64,000 nt of DNA from positions 1 through 64,000 of the forward strand of contig WHSR01000013.1 in the NCBI GenBank assembly GCA_009379995.1. Direction: 5' to 3'. Both the position numbers and the translations under genes were made by a program. The DNA is from Streptosporangiales bacterium. Lineage in GTDB: Bacteria; Actinomycetota; Actinomycetes; Streptosporangiales; WHSR01. The notes under the pieces were generated by a model, which made no database searches, had not been told where the DNA came from, and was given only the letters and a program-made list of their open reading frames with translations. This document shows, in pieces, positions 7,094 through 14,783 of this stretch. Each line of letters opens with the position of its first letter. Within the stretch, counting starts at the first letter, position 1.

Positions 7094-8575
7094 ATGACCA
7101 CCGCGGCCACGATCACGGCGGACGACGAGCGGCGCGTCCTCGACGGCGTACCCACCGGGTTGCTCGTCGGTGGCACGTGGCGCGCTGCGAAGGGCGGCGC
7201 GGTGTTTCCGGTGGTGGACCCCGCCACCGGAGAAACGCTCGCCGAGGTCGCCGACGCCCGCGAGGAGGACGCGCTCGCCGCGCTGGGCGCCGCCGTCGCG
7301 GTCCAGGAGTCCTGGGCGCAGGCACCGCCGCGGGAGCGCGCGGAGATCCTCCGCCGTGCCTACGAGACCATCATGGCCCGGGTCGACGACCTCGCCCTGC
7401 TCATGACGCTGGAGATGGGTAAGCCGGTCGCGGAGTCCCGCGGCGAGGTCGCCTACGCCGCGGAGTTCTTCCGCTGGTTCTCCGAGGAGGCCAGCCGGAT
7501 CGCCGGACGGTACGCCCGCTCCCCCGACGGCGGGTCTCGGATGCTGGTGATGCGTCAGCCCGTCGGCCCCTGCGTCCTGGTGACGCCGTGGAACTTCCCG
7601 CTGGCGATGGGTACGCGCAAGATCGGCCCGGCGATCGCCGCCGGGTGCACGATCGTGCTCAAGCCGGCCGAGCAGACCCCGCTGTCAGCGCTAATGCTGG
7701 GCGACATCCTCGCCGAGGCCGGGCTCCCCGAGGGCGTACTCAACATCGTCACGACCAGCAGGCCGGGCGAGGTGGTCGCACCGGTGCTCGCCGACTCCCG
7801 CACCCGCAAGCTGTCGTTCACCGGCTCGACCGAGGTGGGCCGGCTGCTGCTGGGGCAGGCCTCCGGCAACCTGCTGCGCACCTCGATGGAACTCGGTGGC
7901 AATGCCCCGTTCCTCGTCTTCCCCGACGCGGATATCGACGCCGCCGTCGACGGGGCGGTGCTGGCGAAGATGCGCAACATCGGCGAGGCCTGCACCGCGG
8001 CGAACCGTTTCCACGTCCATGGGAACCTGGCCGAGGAGTTCGCGGACAAGCTGGCGGAACGGCTCGCCGCGATGCGGGTCGGGCGCGGCACCGAGCCCGG
8101 CGTCGAGGTGGGACCGCTCATCGACGAGGACGGACGCAACAAGGTGAGCGCGCTGGTGCGCGACGCCGTGGACCACGGCGCCCGGGTGGTGACCGGCGGC
8201 GAGCCGCTGCCCGGCGCCGGGTACTTCTACCCGCCCACCGTGCTCGCGGGGGTCGGGGCGGGTTCCCGGCTGCTGCATGAAGAGATCTTCGGACCGGTCG
8301 CGCCGATCGCCACCTTCGCCGACGAGGACGAGGCGATCGCGTGGGCCAACGACACGCCGTACGGACTCGTCGCCTACGTCTACACCCAGGACGTCAACCG
8401 GGCGCTGCGGGTCTCGGAGCGGCTGGACTACGGCATGATCGGGCTCAACCGCGGTCTGGTCTCCAACCCGGCCGCACCGTTCGGCGGCGTCAAGCACTCC
8501 GGGCTCGGCCGGGAGGGCGGCATCGAGGGCATCGACGAGTTCCTCGAGACGAAGTACATCGCCATGCCGGCGTAG
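7094..8575 (+). CDS. NAD(P)-dependent succinate-semialdehyde-type aldehyde dehydrogenase
   Basis: 493 residues, full length for the ALDH superfamily. Visible: TPWNFP (Asn167), the Rossmann SFTGSTEVGR, the general base in MELGGN (Glu266), nucleophile Cys300 in GEACTAANR and EEIFGPVAP. The overall pattern is closest to GabD-type succinate-semialdehyde dehydrogenases (cytosolic, oxidising aldehydes to acids), though other semialdehydes are possible. Start ATG 7094 follows a purine-rich GAGAGGAGATGG. The next gene starts 17 bp downstream, so the two are probably co-transcribed. Confidence 0.85.
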   Translation: MTTAATITADDERRVLDGVPTGLLVGGTWRAAKGGAVFPVVDPATGETLAEVADAREEDALAALGAAVAVQESWAQAPPRERAEILRRAYETIMARVDDLALLMTLEMGKPVAESRGEVAYAAEFFRWFSEEASRIAGRYARSPDGGSRMLVMRQPVGPCVLVTPWNFPLAMGTRKIGPAIAAGCTIVLKPAEQTPLSALMLGDILAEAGLPEGVLNIVTTSRPGEVVAPVLADSRTRKLSFTGSTEVGRLLLGQASGNLLRTSMELGGNAPFLVFPDADIDAAVDGAVLAKMRNIGEACTAANRFHVHGNLAEEFADKLAERLAAMRVGRGTEPGVEVGPLIDEDGRNKVSALVRDAVDHGARVVTGGEPLPGAGYFYPPTVLAGVGAGSRLLHEEIFGPVAPIATFADEDEAIAWANDTPYGLVAYVYTQDVNRALRVSERLDYGMIGLNRGLVSNPAAPFGGVKHSGLGREGGIEGIDEFLETKYIAMPA

Positions 8576-8592
8576 CGAGAGGAGACTCCGAG

Positions 8593-10239
8593 GTGGACCG
8601 TGCCGCCGACGTCCTGGTCCAATGCCTGGAGGCGGAGGGCGTGCGCTACGTCTTCGGCGTACCGGGCGAGGAGACCCTTGACCTGAACGACGCCCTGGAT
8701 CGATCGAACATCACGTTCGTCCCGGTGCGTCACGAGCAGGGCGGCGCGTACATCGCCGACGTGATGGGCCGGTTGACCGGGCGCGCGGGAGTGGCGCTGG
8801 GCACGCTGGGGCCGGGCGCCACCAACCTGGTGACAGCGGTGGCCGACGCCTACCTCGACCGCGCGCCGCTGGTGGTTCTCACCGGGCAGGCCGACCTGGA
8901 GCGGATGCACAAGGAGAGCCACCAGTACATCGACGTGCTCTCCCTGATGCGCCCGGTGACCAAGTGGAACGCCCGGGTCTCCGACGCGGCGATCGTCACC
9001 GAGACCGTACGCAAGGCCTTCACCGTGGCCGAGCAGGAGAAGCCGGGCGCCACCCACCTGGAGTTGCCCGAGGACGTGATGGCCGCCCCGGTGCCGGCCG
9101 AGGTCGCGACGCCGCTGCCGCACACCGAGCCGGTGCGCCCGGAGCCGAGCGCCCGCGCGCTCCTGCAGGCCGCCGACATCATCCGCTCAGGGTCGAAGGT
9201 GGTGGCGCTGGCCGGCAACGGGGTGGTACGGGGACGGGCGGCGGACGCGCTGCGCGAGTTCAGCCGCGCCACCGGCATCCCGGTCGCCGAGACCTTCATG
9301 GGCAAGGGGCTGCTGCCGGCGGACTCACCCCGAGCGCTCGGCGCCACCGGGCTGCAGGCCGGGGACTACCGGATGGCCGGGTTCGCCGACGCCGACGTGG
9401 TGGTGACGATCGGCTACGACCTGGTGGAGCAGTCGCCGAAGCAGTGGAACCCGGGCCGCGACAAGACGATCGTGTGTATCGACACGCTGCCGGCCGAGGT
9501 CGACGCGTACTACACGCCGGCCGCCCAGCTCGTCGGCGACCTCTACCACATCCTCATCCGGCTTGCCGAGGAGTGCCGCGGCGCGGTACGCGCGGGCGGC
9601 TCGCCCCGGCTCCGGGACGCCGCCCTCGGCCTGCTGCGCAGCTCCCGCTCGGACGACAGGTTTCCGATGTGCCCGCCCCGGCTGCTCGCCGACATCCGCG
9701 ACGTGCTCGACCGGGACGACCTGCTGATCAGCGACGTGGGGCTGCACAAGCTCTGGATCGGCCGGATGTTCCCCGCCTACCAGCCGGGCACGACGCTGAT
9801 CGCCAACGGGCTGGCCGGCATGGGCTTCGCCGTACCGGGCGGCATCGCGGCCAAGCTGGTACATCCGACGGCGAACGTGGTAGCGGTCAGCGGCGACGGC
9901 GGCTTCCTGATGAACGCCCAGGAGCTGGAGACGGCGAAGCGGCTGGGCACCGCGTTCGTCAACGTGATCTGGGAGAACCGGCAGTACGGCTCGATCACCT
10001 GGAAGCAGACCCAGCGCTTCGGCCGGCACTTCGGCACCGAGTTCGACAACCCGGACTTCTGCCGGCTCGCGGAGTCCTTCGGACTGCCGGCGTGGCGGAT
10101 CGAGTCCGCGGACGACTTCGCCCCGCGCCTCAAGCACGCGCTGTCCCTGCCGCTGCCCAGCGTCCTGGTGGTCCCGGTGGACTACGGGGTCGACGTCGCG
10201 ATCGCCGACGAGCTCGGCGAGGCGACCGTCGAGATCTAG
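8593..10239 (+). CDS. Thiamine-diphosphate enzyme, acetolactate-synthase-like
   Basis: GTG at 8593 gives 548 residues with all three TPP-enzyme domains: the N-terminal pyrimidine domain with the activating Glu48 (PVRHEQGGAYIAD), a central domain (ALAGNGVVRGRAADALREF) and the PP domain with GDGGFLMNAQELETA and the later N in IWENRQYG. Similar to the large subunit of acetolactate synthase. No small regulatory subunit gene is adjacent, which argues for a catabolic decarboxylase or carboligase role. Pairing with a semialdehyde dehydrogenase suggests a 2-oxo acid to aldehyde to acid route (inference). Confidence 0.8.
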   Translation: MDRAADVLVQCLEAEGVRYVFGVPGEETLDLNDALDRSNITFVPVRHEQGGAYIADVMGRLTGRAGVALGTLGPGATNLVTAVADAYLDRAPLVVLTGQADLERMHKESHQYIDVLSLMRPVTKWNARVSDAAIVTETVRKAFTVAEQEKPGATHLELPEDVMAAPVPAEVATPLPHTEPVRPEPSARALLQAADIIRSGSKVVALAGNGVVRGRAADALREFSRATGIPVAETFMGKGLLPADSPRALGATGLQAGDYRMAGFADADVVVTIGYDLVEQSPKQWNPGRDKTIVCIDTLPAEVDAYYTPAAQLVGDLYHILIRLAEECRGAVRAGGSPRLRDAALGLLRSSRSDDRFPMCPPRLLADIRDVLDRDDLLISDVGLHKLWIGRMFPAYQPGTTLIANGLAGMGFAVPGGIAAKLVHPTANVVAVSGDGGFLMNAQELETAKRLGTAFVNVIWENRQYGSITWKQTQRFGRHFGTEFDNPDFCRLAESFGLPAWRIESADDFAPRLKHALSLPLPSVLVVPVDYGVDVAIADELGEATVEI

Positions 10240-10252
10240 GACAGCCGCTCGT

Positions 10253-11230
10253 TCAGCTTGATTTTGGCTGCGGTTGCGGCGGTGGCTGCTGCTGCGGTTG
10301 CTGTTGCATCTGTTGCTGCAGCTGCTGCTGGATCTGCTGCTGCACCACCTGCTTGGTGACGTCCGCGGTGTCGTCCTCCGCCGGCGGCTCGATCTTCATG
10401 GAGCCGCCGTGGTCGAAGAAGTCCTCGACAAGGGTGATCTTCTGCGGGGGCGCCCCTGGTTGACCGCCCGCCGGCAGCGTGGTCTCGAGCCGCCACAGTC
10501 GGCCTTGCTCGTCGAGCCACACCCGCATCGCGAGGGTGGCCTTGCCGAGCTGTTGCTGGAGCTGCGCGGTCTGCTGCTCGATCTGCGGCCCCTGGCCTTG
10601 GGTGCCCTTATTGAGGTCGACCGTGACGTCGTAGCGCCTCGTCGCCGTGCCGCGAACCTTGCCGGTACCGGATTCCTTCGCGGTCTTCACGGCGCGGAGA
10701 TAGGGAAGGACGCCGGCCGGGTCGACGGGAGAGGTGTCCGCCACCTCGGCCGCCCGGTTCCCGTACTGGACCTTCGCGGCCTTCGCCAGGTCGATCTTGA
10801 TCCACGACTTCTTTCCGGGGACCTGCTTCCTTTGCTCCTTCGGCACCTTCTGGTACTGGATCCCCTCGACGGTGCGCGTCTCGGAGCCGCCCTGCCCGGC
10901 ACCACCGATCGTGACCGAGGAGGCGTTCTCCTCGAAGTCGAGCTCCGCCTCGCCCGAGACGGCCTGCTGGCCCTGCCCCCCGCCGGACCCGCCGGGCGCC
11001 GGTGCGCGGCCGCCGAGGGAGATCGTGACGGTCCCGGCCGCCGTCGTCTTTTCGTACGCCGCCCGCGTCACTTGGAGCACACGGGCCGCTTCGGCCGAGT
11101 CCTGCTCTTCCTGCCCCCCGGACCCGCCGCACGCGGCCAGCCCCGCCACAAGCACCAGGCCGCCGGCGACGGCTCGCAATGTCGGTATCGACGGCGACTC
11201 GGCGTCTTGCCGTCGTAGTCCGTAGAGCAC
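10253..11230 (-). CDS. Lipoprotein with Gln/Pro-rich C-terminus (LppX/LprG-like)
   Basis: GTG at 11230 with GAGGAG upstream. The signal peptide ends in a lipobox (LVLVAGLAAC, lipid on Cys34), so it is a membrane-anchored exported protein. The body (ARVLQVTRAAYEKTTAAGTV, then KSWIKIDLAKAAKVQYG) resembles the LppX/LprAFG fold of actinobacterial lipoproteins. The last 35 or so residues are almost only Gln and Pro, encoded by a CTG/CAG-rich tract at about 10262-10345. 325 residues. Convergent with the TPP gene, stops about 14 bp apart. Confidence 0.75.
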   Translation of the reverse strand: MLYGLRRQDAESPSIPTLRAVAGGLVLVAGLAACGGSGGQEEQDSAEAARVLQVTRAAYEKTTAAGTVTISLGGRAPAPGGSGGGQGQQAVSGEAELDFEENASSVTIGGAGQGGSETRTVEGIQYQKVPKEQRKQVPGKKSWIKIDLAKAAKVQYGNRAAEVADTSPVDPAGVLPYLRAVKTAKESGTGKVRGTATRRYDVTVDLNKGTQGQGPQIEQQTAQLQQQLGKATLAMRVWLDEQGRLWRLETTLPAGGQPGAPPQKITLVEDFFDHGGSMKIEPPAEDDTADVTKQVVQQQIQQQLQQQMQQQPQQQPPPQPQPKSS

Positions 11231-11373
11231 GGGAACATCTCCTCACCGCTGATCGTCTCGTGCGCCGCGCTCGGCACCTGAGGTCCTGCCCGCGACCGAT
11301 CCTGGGTGAACGACCGGCGGCCCGTCATGGTTTCCGGTAAGTCGGGCCAATCCCGGCGGCGATCCGTACGCGG

Positions 11374-12330
11374 TCAGGCCGCGTCGACGCCTTCCATCCA
11401 GCGGTAGGTCAGCAGGATGTTCAGCCGGTGGAACGACCGGAGCAGCGCCATGAACCCCTCGGGGACGCCGGGGGGTGGCTCGATCCCCCGCATCGTGATC
11501 TCCTCGTACATCGCGGTCACCGACTCGCCCGCCTCCTTCCGCCGGCTCACCGACGCGGCCACGTGCTCAAGGTAGGTCAGCAGCCCGCTGGTCCCGGGCT
11601 CCGCGGGACCGGCGAAGCCGTGGCCGGGCACGAACGTGTCGATGTCGAGTGTCGCCCGCATCGCCCGGATGGACCGTGTGTAGGAGGACGGATCCCCGAT
11701 GAGCATCATCGGCGGTATCCCTGCCGGGCCGATGAAGTTGCCGGTCCAGGCGACCTTGGCGTCGGGTACGTACACGATCGTGTCCCCGGAGCCGTTGCCG
11801 GGCCCGAAGTGCCACAGCTGCGCGACCCGGCCGCCCAGGTCGATCTCGCCGAACCGGTCGAACACCACGTCCGGCTTCCGCCAGGTGACCACCTCGTCCA
11901 GGACGGCGTCGTCGCCGTACATGCTGTCGACGCGGATTCGCTTCTCCGCATCCAGGTCGGCCATGGCCGCCTTGTTGACGCGCGAGGAGAAGACAGTCAC
12001 CTCGGGACCGAAGGCCGTGTTCCCGAACGTGTGGTCGCCGTGGTACGTCGTGTTGGCGAGGTAGCGGACGGGCTTGTCGGTCAGCCGGGCGGCCACCTCC
12101 TGGATGTGCCGCCCGACGCCGGGGGTGACCCCGGAGTCGATCACGAGAGCCGCCCTGTCCCCGACGACGAGGCCGTTGTTGTCCTTGGGCACCTCGTTGG
12201 CCATCAGCGCGTACACACCCTCGTCCAGCTGGTGCGGGTGTAGCTCGAGGCCGAGAGGGCTGAGGTTCGGGGCGATGTAGCCGGGCGGCCGCTCGCTCAT
12301 CTCGTGGATGACCGGGGGTTCGCAGATCAT
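11374..12330 (-). CDS. Metallo-beta-lactamase-fold hydrolase with altered first zinc motif
   Basis: 318 residues with an MBL fold: DNNGLVVGDRAALVIDSGVT, the zinc motif, a third ligand region near WHFGPGNGSGDTIVY (His) and FVPGHGFAG (His). The canonical HxHxDH is here TTYHGDH, so the first His is Thr; the second His, Asp and last His remain. Related enzymes with this change may use one metal site. ATG at 12330 overlaps the TetR gene stop (ATGA), so the regulator and hydrolase are coupled and the hydrolase is its likely target. Confidence 0.8.
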   Translation of the reverse strand: MICEPPVIHEMSERPPGYIAPNLSPLGLELHPHQLDEGVYALMANEVPKDNNGLVVGDRAALVIDSGVTPGVGRHIQEVAARLTDKPVRYLANTTYHGDHTFGNTAFGPEVTVFSSRVNKAAMADLDAEKRIRVDSMYGDDAVLDEVVTWRKPDVVFDRFGEIDLGGRVAQLWHFGPGNGSGDTIVYVPDAKVAWTGNFIGPAGIPPMMLIGDPSSYTRSIRAMRATLDIDTFVPGHGFAGPAEPGTSGLLTYLEHVAASVSRRKEAGESVTAMYEEITMRGIEPPPGVPEGFMALLRSFHRLNILLTYRWMEGVDAA

Positions 12331-12998
12331 GACCGGCTCCCTTCCGGTGTGGTGACACAGGTCAGAAAGAACGCGACGTGGTCGTCGACCATCCGCCGGG
12401 CCGCGGCCAGATCTGCGTCGTTCGCCCCGGCGCGCAGATACAGGAACCGCGCCACGTGCAGCGGCGCGAACAGCTCCCAGACCAGTTGCCCCGGAGGCAC
12501 GTCTCCGCGCAGCAGCCCTTGCTCCGCCCAGCGGCGAAACGGCTCCTCCAGCCGCCCGCGCGCGGCCTCGATGAGCTCGGCGAGGCCGCGAAACCCGGCC
12601 TCGCCTGCGCCCTCGCGCAGTACGACGTTAGCGAACAGAAGCGCCCGCCGCGTCGACCAGACGTCGAAGAGCCGGCCCACCACCTCCGGTACCGCGCGGC
12701 GCGGACCCGCCGCGGCGACGGTGTCGGTGTCGAGGTCCAGCCCCTCCAGCGACACGGGCCCCATCTCCGCCAACAGGGCGTCGTAGATCGCCTGCTTTCC
12801 CGCGAAGTGACCGTAGATCGCGCTGTCCCGCACGCCCACCTCGGCGGCGATCTGCCGAACCGTCGTGGCGTCGTACCCCTTGCGGGCGAACAGCTCCAGC
12901 GCCGCGTCCAGCAACCGCTCGCGGGTGGCGCGTCCCTCGCTCCTCGGAGGCCGCCCGCGACGCCGCGTCCCTCCGGCCGCCGCGCCCCGTTCTCCCAT
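12327..12998 (-). CDS. TetR-family regulator
   Basis: 223 residues. The N-terminal helix-turn-helix is clear (RERLLDAALELFARKGYDAT, TVRQIAAEVGVRDSAIYGHF, AGKQAIYDALL) after a basic RRRGRPPRSEGR arm. The ligand domain is unassigned. It lies directly upstream of and overlaps the MBL hydrolase gene. Palindromes just upstream of its ATG indicate autoregulation, so the pair is probably induced by a substrate-like ligand. Confidence 0.85.
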   Translation of the reverse strand: MGERGAAAGGTRRRGRPPRSEGRATRERLLDAALELFARKGYDATTVRQIAAEVGVRDSAIYGHFAGKQAIYDALLAEMGPVSLEGLDLDTDTVAAAGPRRAVPEVVGRLFDVWSTRRALLFANVVLREGAGEAGFRGLAELIEAARGRLEEPFRRWAEQGLLRGDVPPGQLVWELFAPLHVARFLYLRAGANDADLAAARRMVDDHVAFFLTCVTTPEGSRS

Positions 12999-13003
12999 GC
13001 GAG

Positions 13004-13032
13004 TTAATTTAGTGTACGCTAATTAAATTAGC
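13004..13032. promoter_or_regulatory. Overlapping AT-rich palindromes, TetR operator
   Basis: Two palindromes overlap just upstream of the TetR start: an imperfect 23-bp one at 13004-13026 (TTAATTTAG, 5-nt centre, CTAATTAA) and a perfect 15-bp one, GCTAATTAAATTAGC, at 13018-13032. They are strikingly AT-rich in GC-rich DNA. Binding by the adjacent TetR is inferred from position. Confidence 0.65.
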
Positions 13033-13048
13033 AAGGCCCACGCCCTGG

Positions 13049-13822
13049 CTACCCCTGGGCGAAGTCGCCGTGCCGGCCGGCGCCAGCGACAAAGCGGGCG
13101 GCACCGGACGCCGTATCCGCTGCCAGCGAGACCTCGCCGTGCCGCAACTCGTTCGCCATGGCCGCGTCCTCGTCCATGCCGTGCCCTTCGAGTACGGACA
13201 GCCGGTCGTGGCGCAGGCAGGTCTGCGGAAACGCGGCGATCTCCCGGGCCAGCCCCTCCGCCGCCCGGCGCGCCTCGCCGCGCGGGACTACCCGGTTGAC
13301 CAGCCCCATCTCGTACGCCTCGCGGGCGGAAACCGGTCGCCCGGTAAGGATCAGGTCCATCGCCCGGCCGGTGCCGATGAGGCGCGGGAGCCGTACAGTA
13401 CCGCCGTCGATGAGCGGAACCCCCCAGCGCCGGCAAAAGACCCCGAGGACCGCGTCCTCCTCGGCGACCCGCAGGTCGCACCAGAGCGCGAGCTCCAGCC
13501 CACCCGCAACGGCGTATCCGGAGATGGCCGCGATCACGGGCTTGCCGAGCCTCATCCGGGTCGGCCCCATCGGCCCGTCGCCGTCGGCGGCGACCCGGTT
13601 GCCCCTGTCGGTTCCGATCGCCTTCAGGTCCGCGCCGGCGCAGAACGTGCCGCCCTCCCCGAACAATACGGCGGCCGCCGAGCCGGGATCGGCGTCGAAG
13701 TCCCGGAAGGCGTCGGCGAGCGCCGCCGCGGTCGGCCGGTCAACGGCGTTGCGCGCCTCCGGCCGGCACAGCACCACCGTCCATACCGGTCCGTCGGTTT
13801 CCACCCGTACCTGCGAACTCAT
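13049..13822 (-). CDS. Enoyl-CoA hydratase/isomerase family protein
   Basis: ATG at 13822 with GGGAGG 8 nt upstream gives 257 residues, normal for crotonases. Oxyanion-hole segments: GEGGTFCAGADLKAIG and ISGYAVAGGLELALWCDLRVA. The catalytic Glu pair is not obvious: the usual GxxPxxGGTxxL region is WGVPLIDGGTVRLPRLIG, where the second segment carries Asp, so hydration versus isomerase or hydrolase activity is open. Acts on acyl-CoA thioesters in the cytosol. Upstream of the TetR-MBL pair, with the TetR operator between them. Confidence 0.8.
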   Translation of the reverse strand: MSSQVRVETDGPVWTVVLCRPEARNAVDRPTAAALADAFRDFDADPGSAAAVLFGEGGTFCAGADLKAIGTDRGNRVAADGDGPMGPTRMRLGKPVIAAISGYAVAGGLELALWCDLRVAEEDAVLGVFCRRWGVPLIDGGTVRLPRLIGTGRAMDLILTGRPVSAREAYEMGLVNRVVPRGEARRAAEGLAREIAAFPQTCLRHDRLSVLEGHGMDEDAAMANELRHGEVSLAADTASGAARFVAGAGRHGDFAQG

Positions 13823-13898
13823 CGGATCTGCCTCCCGGCGAATAGGCTCACCCACCAGCCCACCCACTCACTCACCCACGGAAGGAAGCGTAGGACTC

Positions 13899-14735
13899 GT
13901 GCGGCTGCGGCTCGGGAACAGGGAGTTCGGCGACGGGGCATTCGCCGTCATGGCGGTGGTCAACCGCACGCCCGACTCCTTCTACGACCGTGGGCGCACG
14001 TACGACTTCGGCGCCGCCCTGGCGGCGATCGACGTGGCGATCGAGGCCGGGGCGGACATCATCGACATCGGCGGGGTCAAGGCCGGTCCCGGCGAGCCAG
14101 TCGACGCCGAGGAAGAGGTCCGGCGGGTCGCCGGGCTGGTCGCGGCGGCCCGGGAGCGGCATCCCGAGGTGGTGCTGAGCGTCGACACCTGGCGCGGCGA
14201 GGTCGCGGAGGTGGTCGCCGAGGCAGGCGCCGACCTGATCAACGACACCTGGGGCGGTGTCGACCCGAACCTGGCGGAGGTCGCCGCGGCGAGCGGCATG
14301 GGCCTGGTGTGCGCGCACGCGGGCGGGCTGCCGCCCCGGACACGCCTGCATCGGGTGGCCTACGACGACGTGGTGGCCGACGTCATCCGGACGACCACCG
14401 CGCTGGCCGAGCGGGCCGCCGCGCTCGGGGTGCGCCGGGACGGCATCCTCGTCGACCCAGCGCACGACTTCGGCAAGAACACCCGGCATTCGCTGCAGGT
14501 GACCCGGCGGCTGGATGAGCTGGTGGCGACCGGCTGGCCGGTCCTGGTTTCGGTGTCCAACAAGGACTTCATCGGGGAGACGCTCGCGCTCCCGGTCGAC
14601 CGGCGGGCGGCCGGCACCCTTGCCTGCCTGGCCGTCTCGGCGTGGCTCGGGGCACGGGTGTTCCGCGTCCACGACGTACCCGGCGCCCGCCGCGCCCTCG
14701 ACCTGGTCGCCGCGGCCGCGCCCCCTAGTTCGTGA
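13899..14735 (+). CDS. folP2: FolP2-type dihydropteroate-synthase-like protein
   Basis: GTG at 13899 with GGAAGGA upstream; 278 residues of TIM barrel. Blocks: MAVVNRTPDSFYDRG, VDTWRGEVAEVV, AGADLINDTWGGVDP, VDPAHDFGKN and a final RVHDVPGARRALD. The substrate loop is DIGGVKAGPGEPV rather than the GGESTRPG of active synthases. That is the FolP2 signature known from mycobacteria, where FolP2 lacks detectable synthase activity. Hence a paralogue, not the housekeeping folate enzyme (inference). Its stop codon lies inside the downstream hairpin. Confidence 0.8.
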   Translation: MRLRLGNREFGDGAFAVMAVVNRTPDSFYDRGRTYDFGAALAAIDVAIEAGADIIDIGGVKAGPGEPVDAEEEVRRVAGLVAAARERHPEVVLSVDTWRGEVAEVVAEAGADLINDTWGGVDPNLAEVAAASGMGLVCAHAGGLPPRTRLHRVAYDDVVADVIRTTTALAERAAALGVRRDGILVDPAHDFGKNTRHSLQVTRRLDELVATGWPVLVSVSNKDFIGETLALPVDRRAAGTLACLAVSAWLGARVFRVHDVPGARRALDLVAAAAPPSS

Positions 14736-14783
14736 TCTTGCAGAAATTGAAACCGGCCGGAGTTGAATTTCTGCAAGATCACG
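14731..14783. terminator. 18-bp perfect hairpin repeat carrying both flanking stop codons
   Basis: Left arm CGTGATCTTGCAGAAATT (14731-14748) and right arm AATTTCTGCAAGATCACG (14766-14783), 17-nt loop. The folP2 stop TGA (14733-14735) is in the left arm and the CoA-ligase stop (14781-14779 on the reverse strand) is the mirror position in the right arm. Probably a bidirectional terminator. Related sequences recur at 45728 and 56521. Confidence 0.8.

Noticed and set aside
13850..13880. CTCACCCAC-type tandem stretch as a regulatory array
   Set aside because: Short, imperfect and not palindromic; more likely simple-sequence DNA before folP2.
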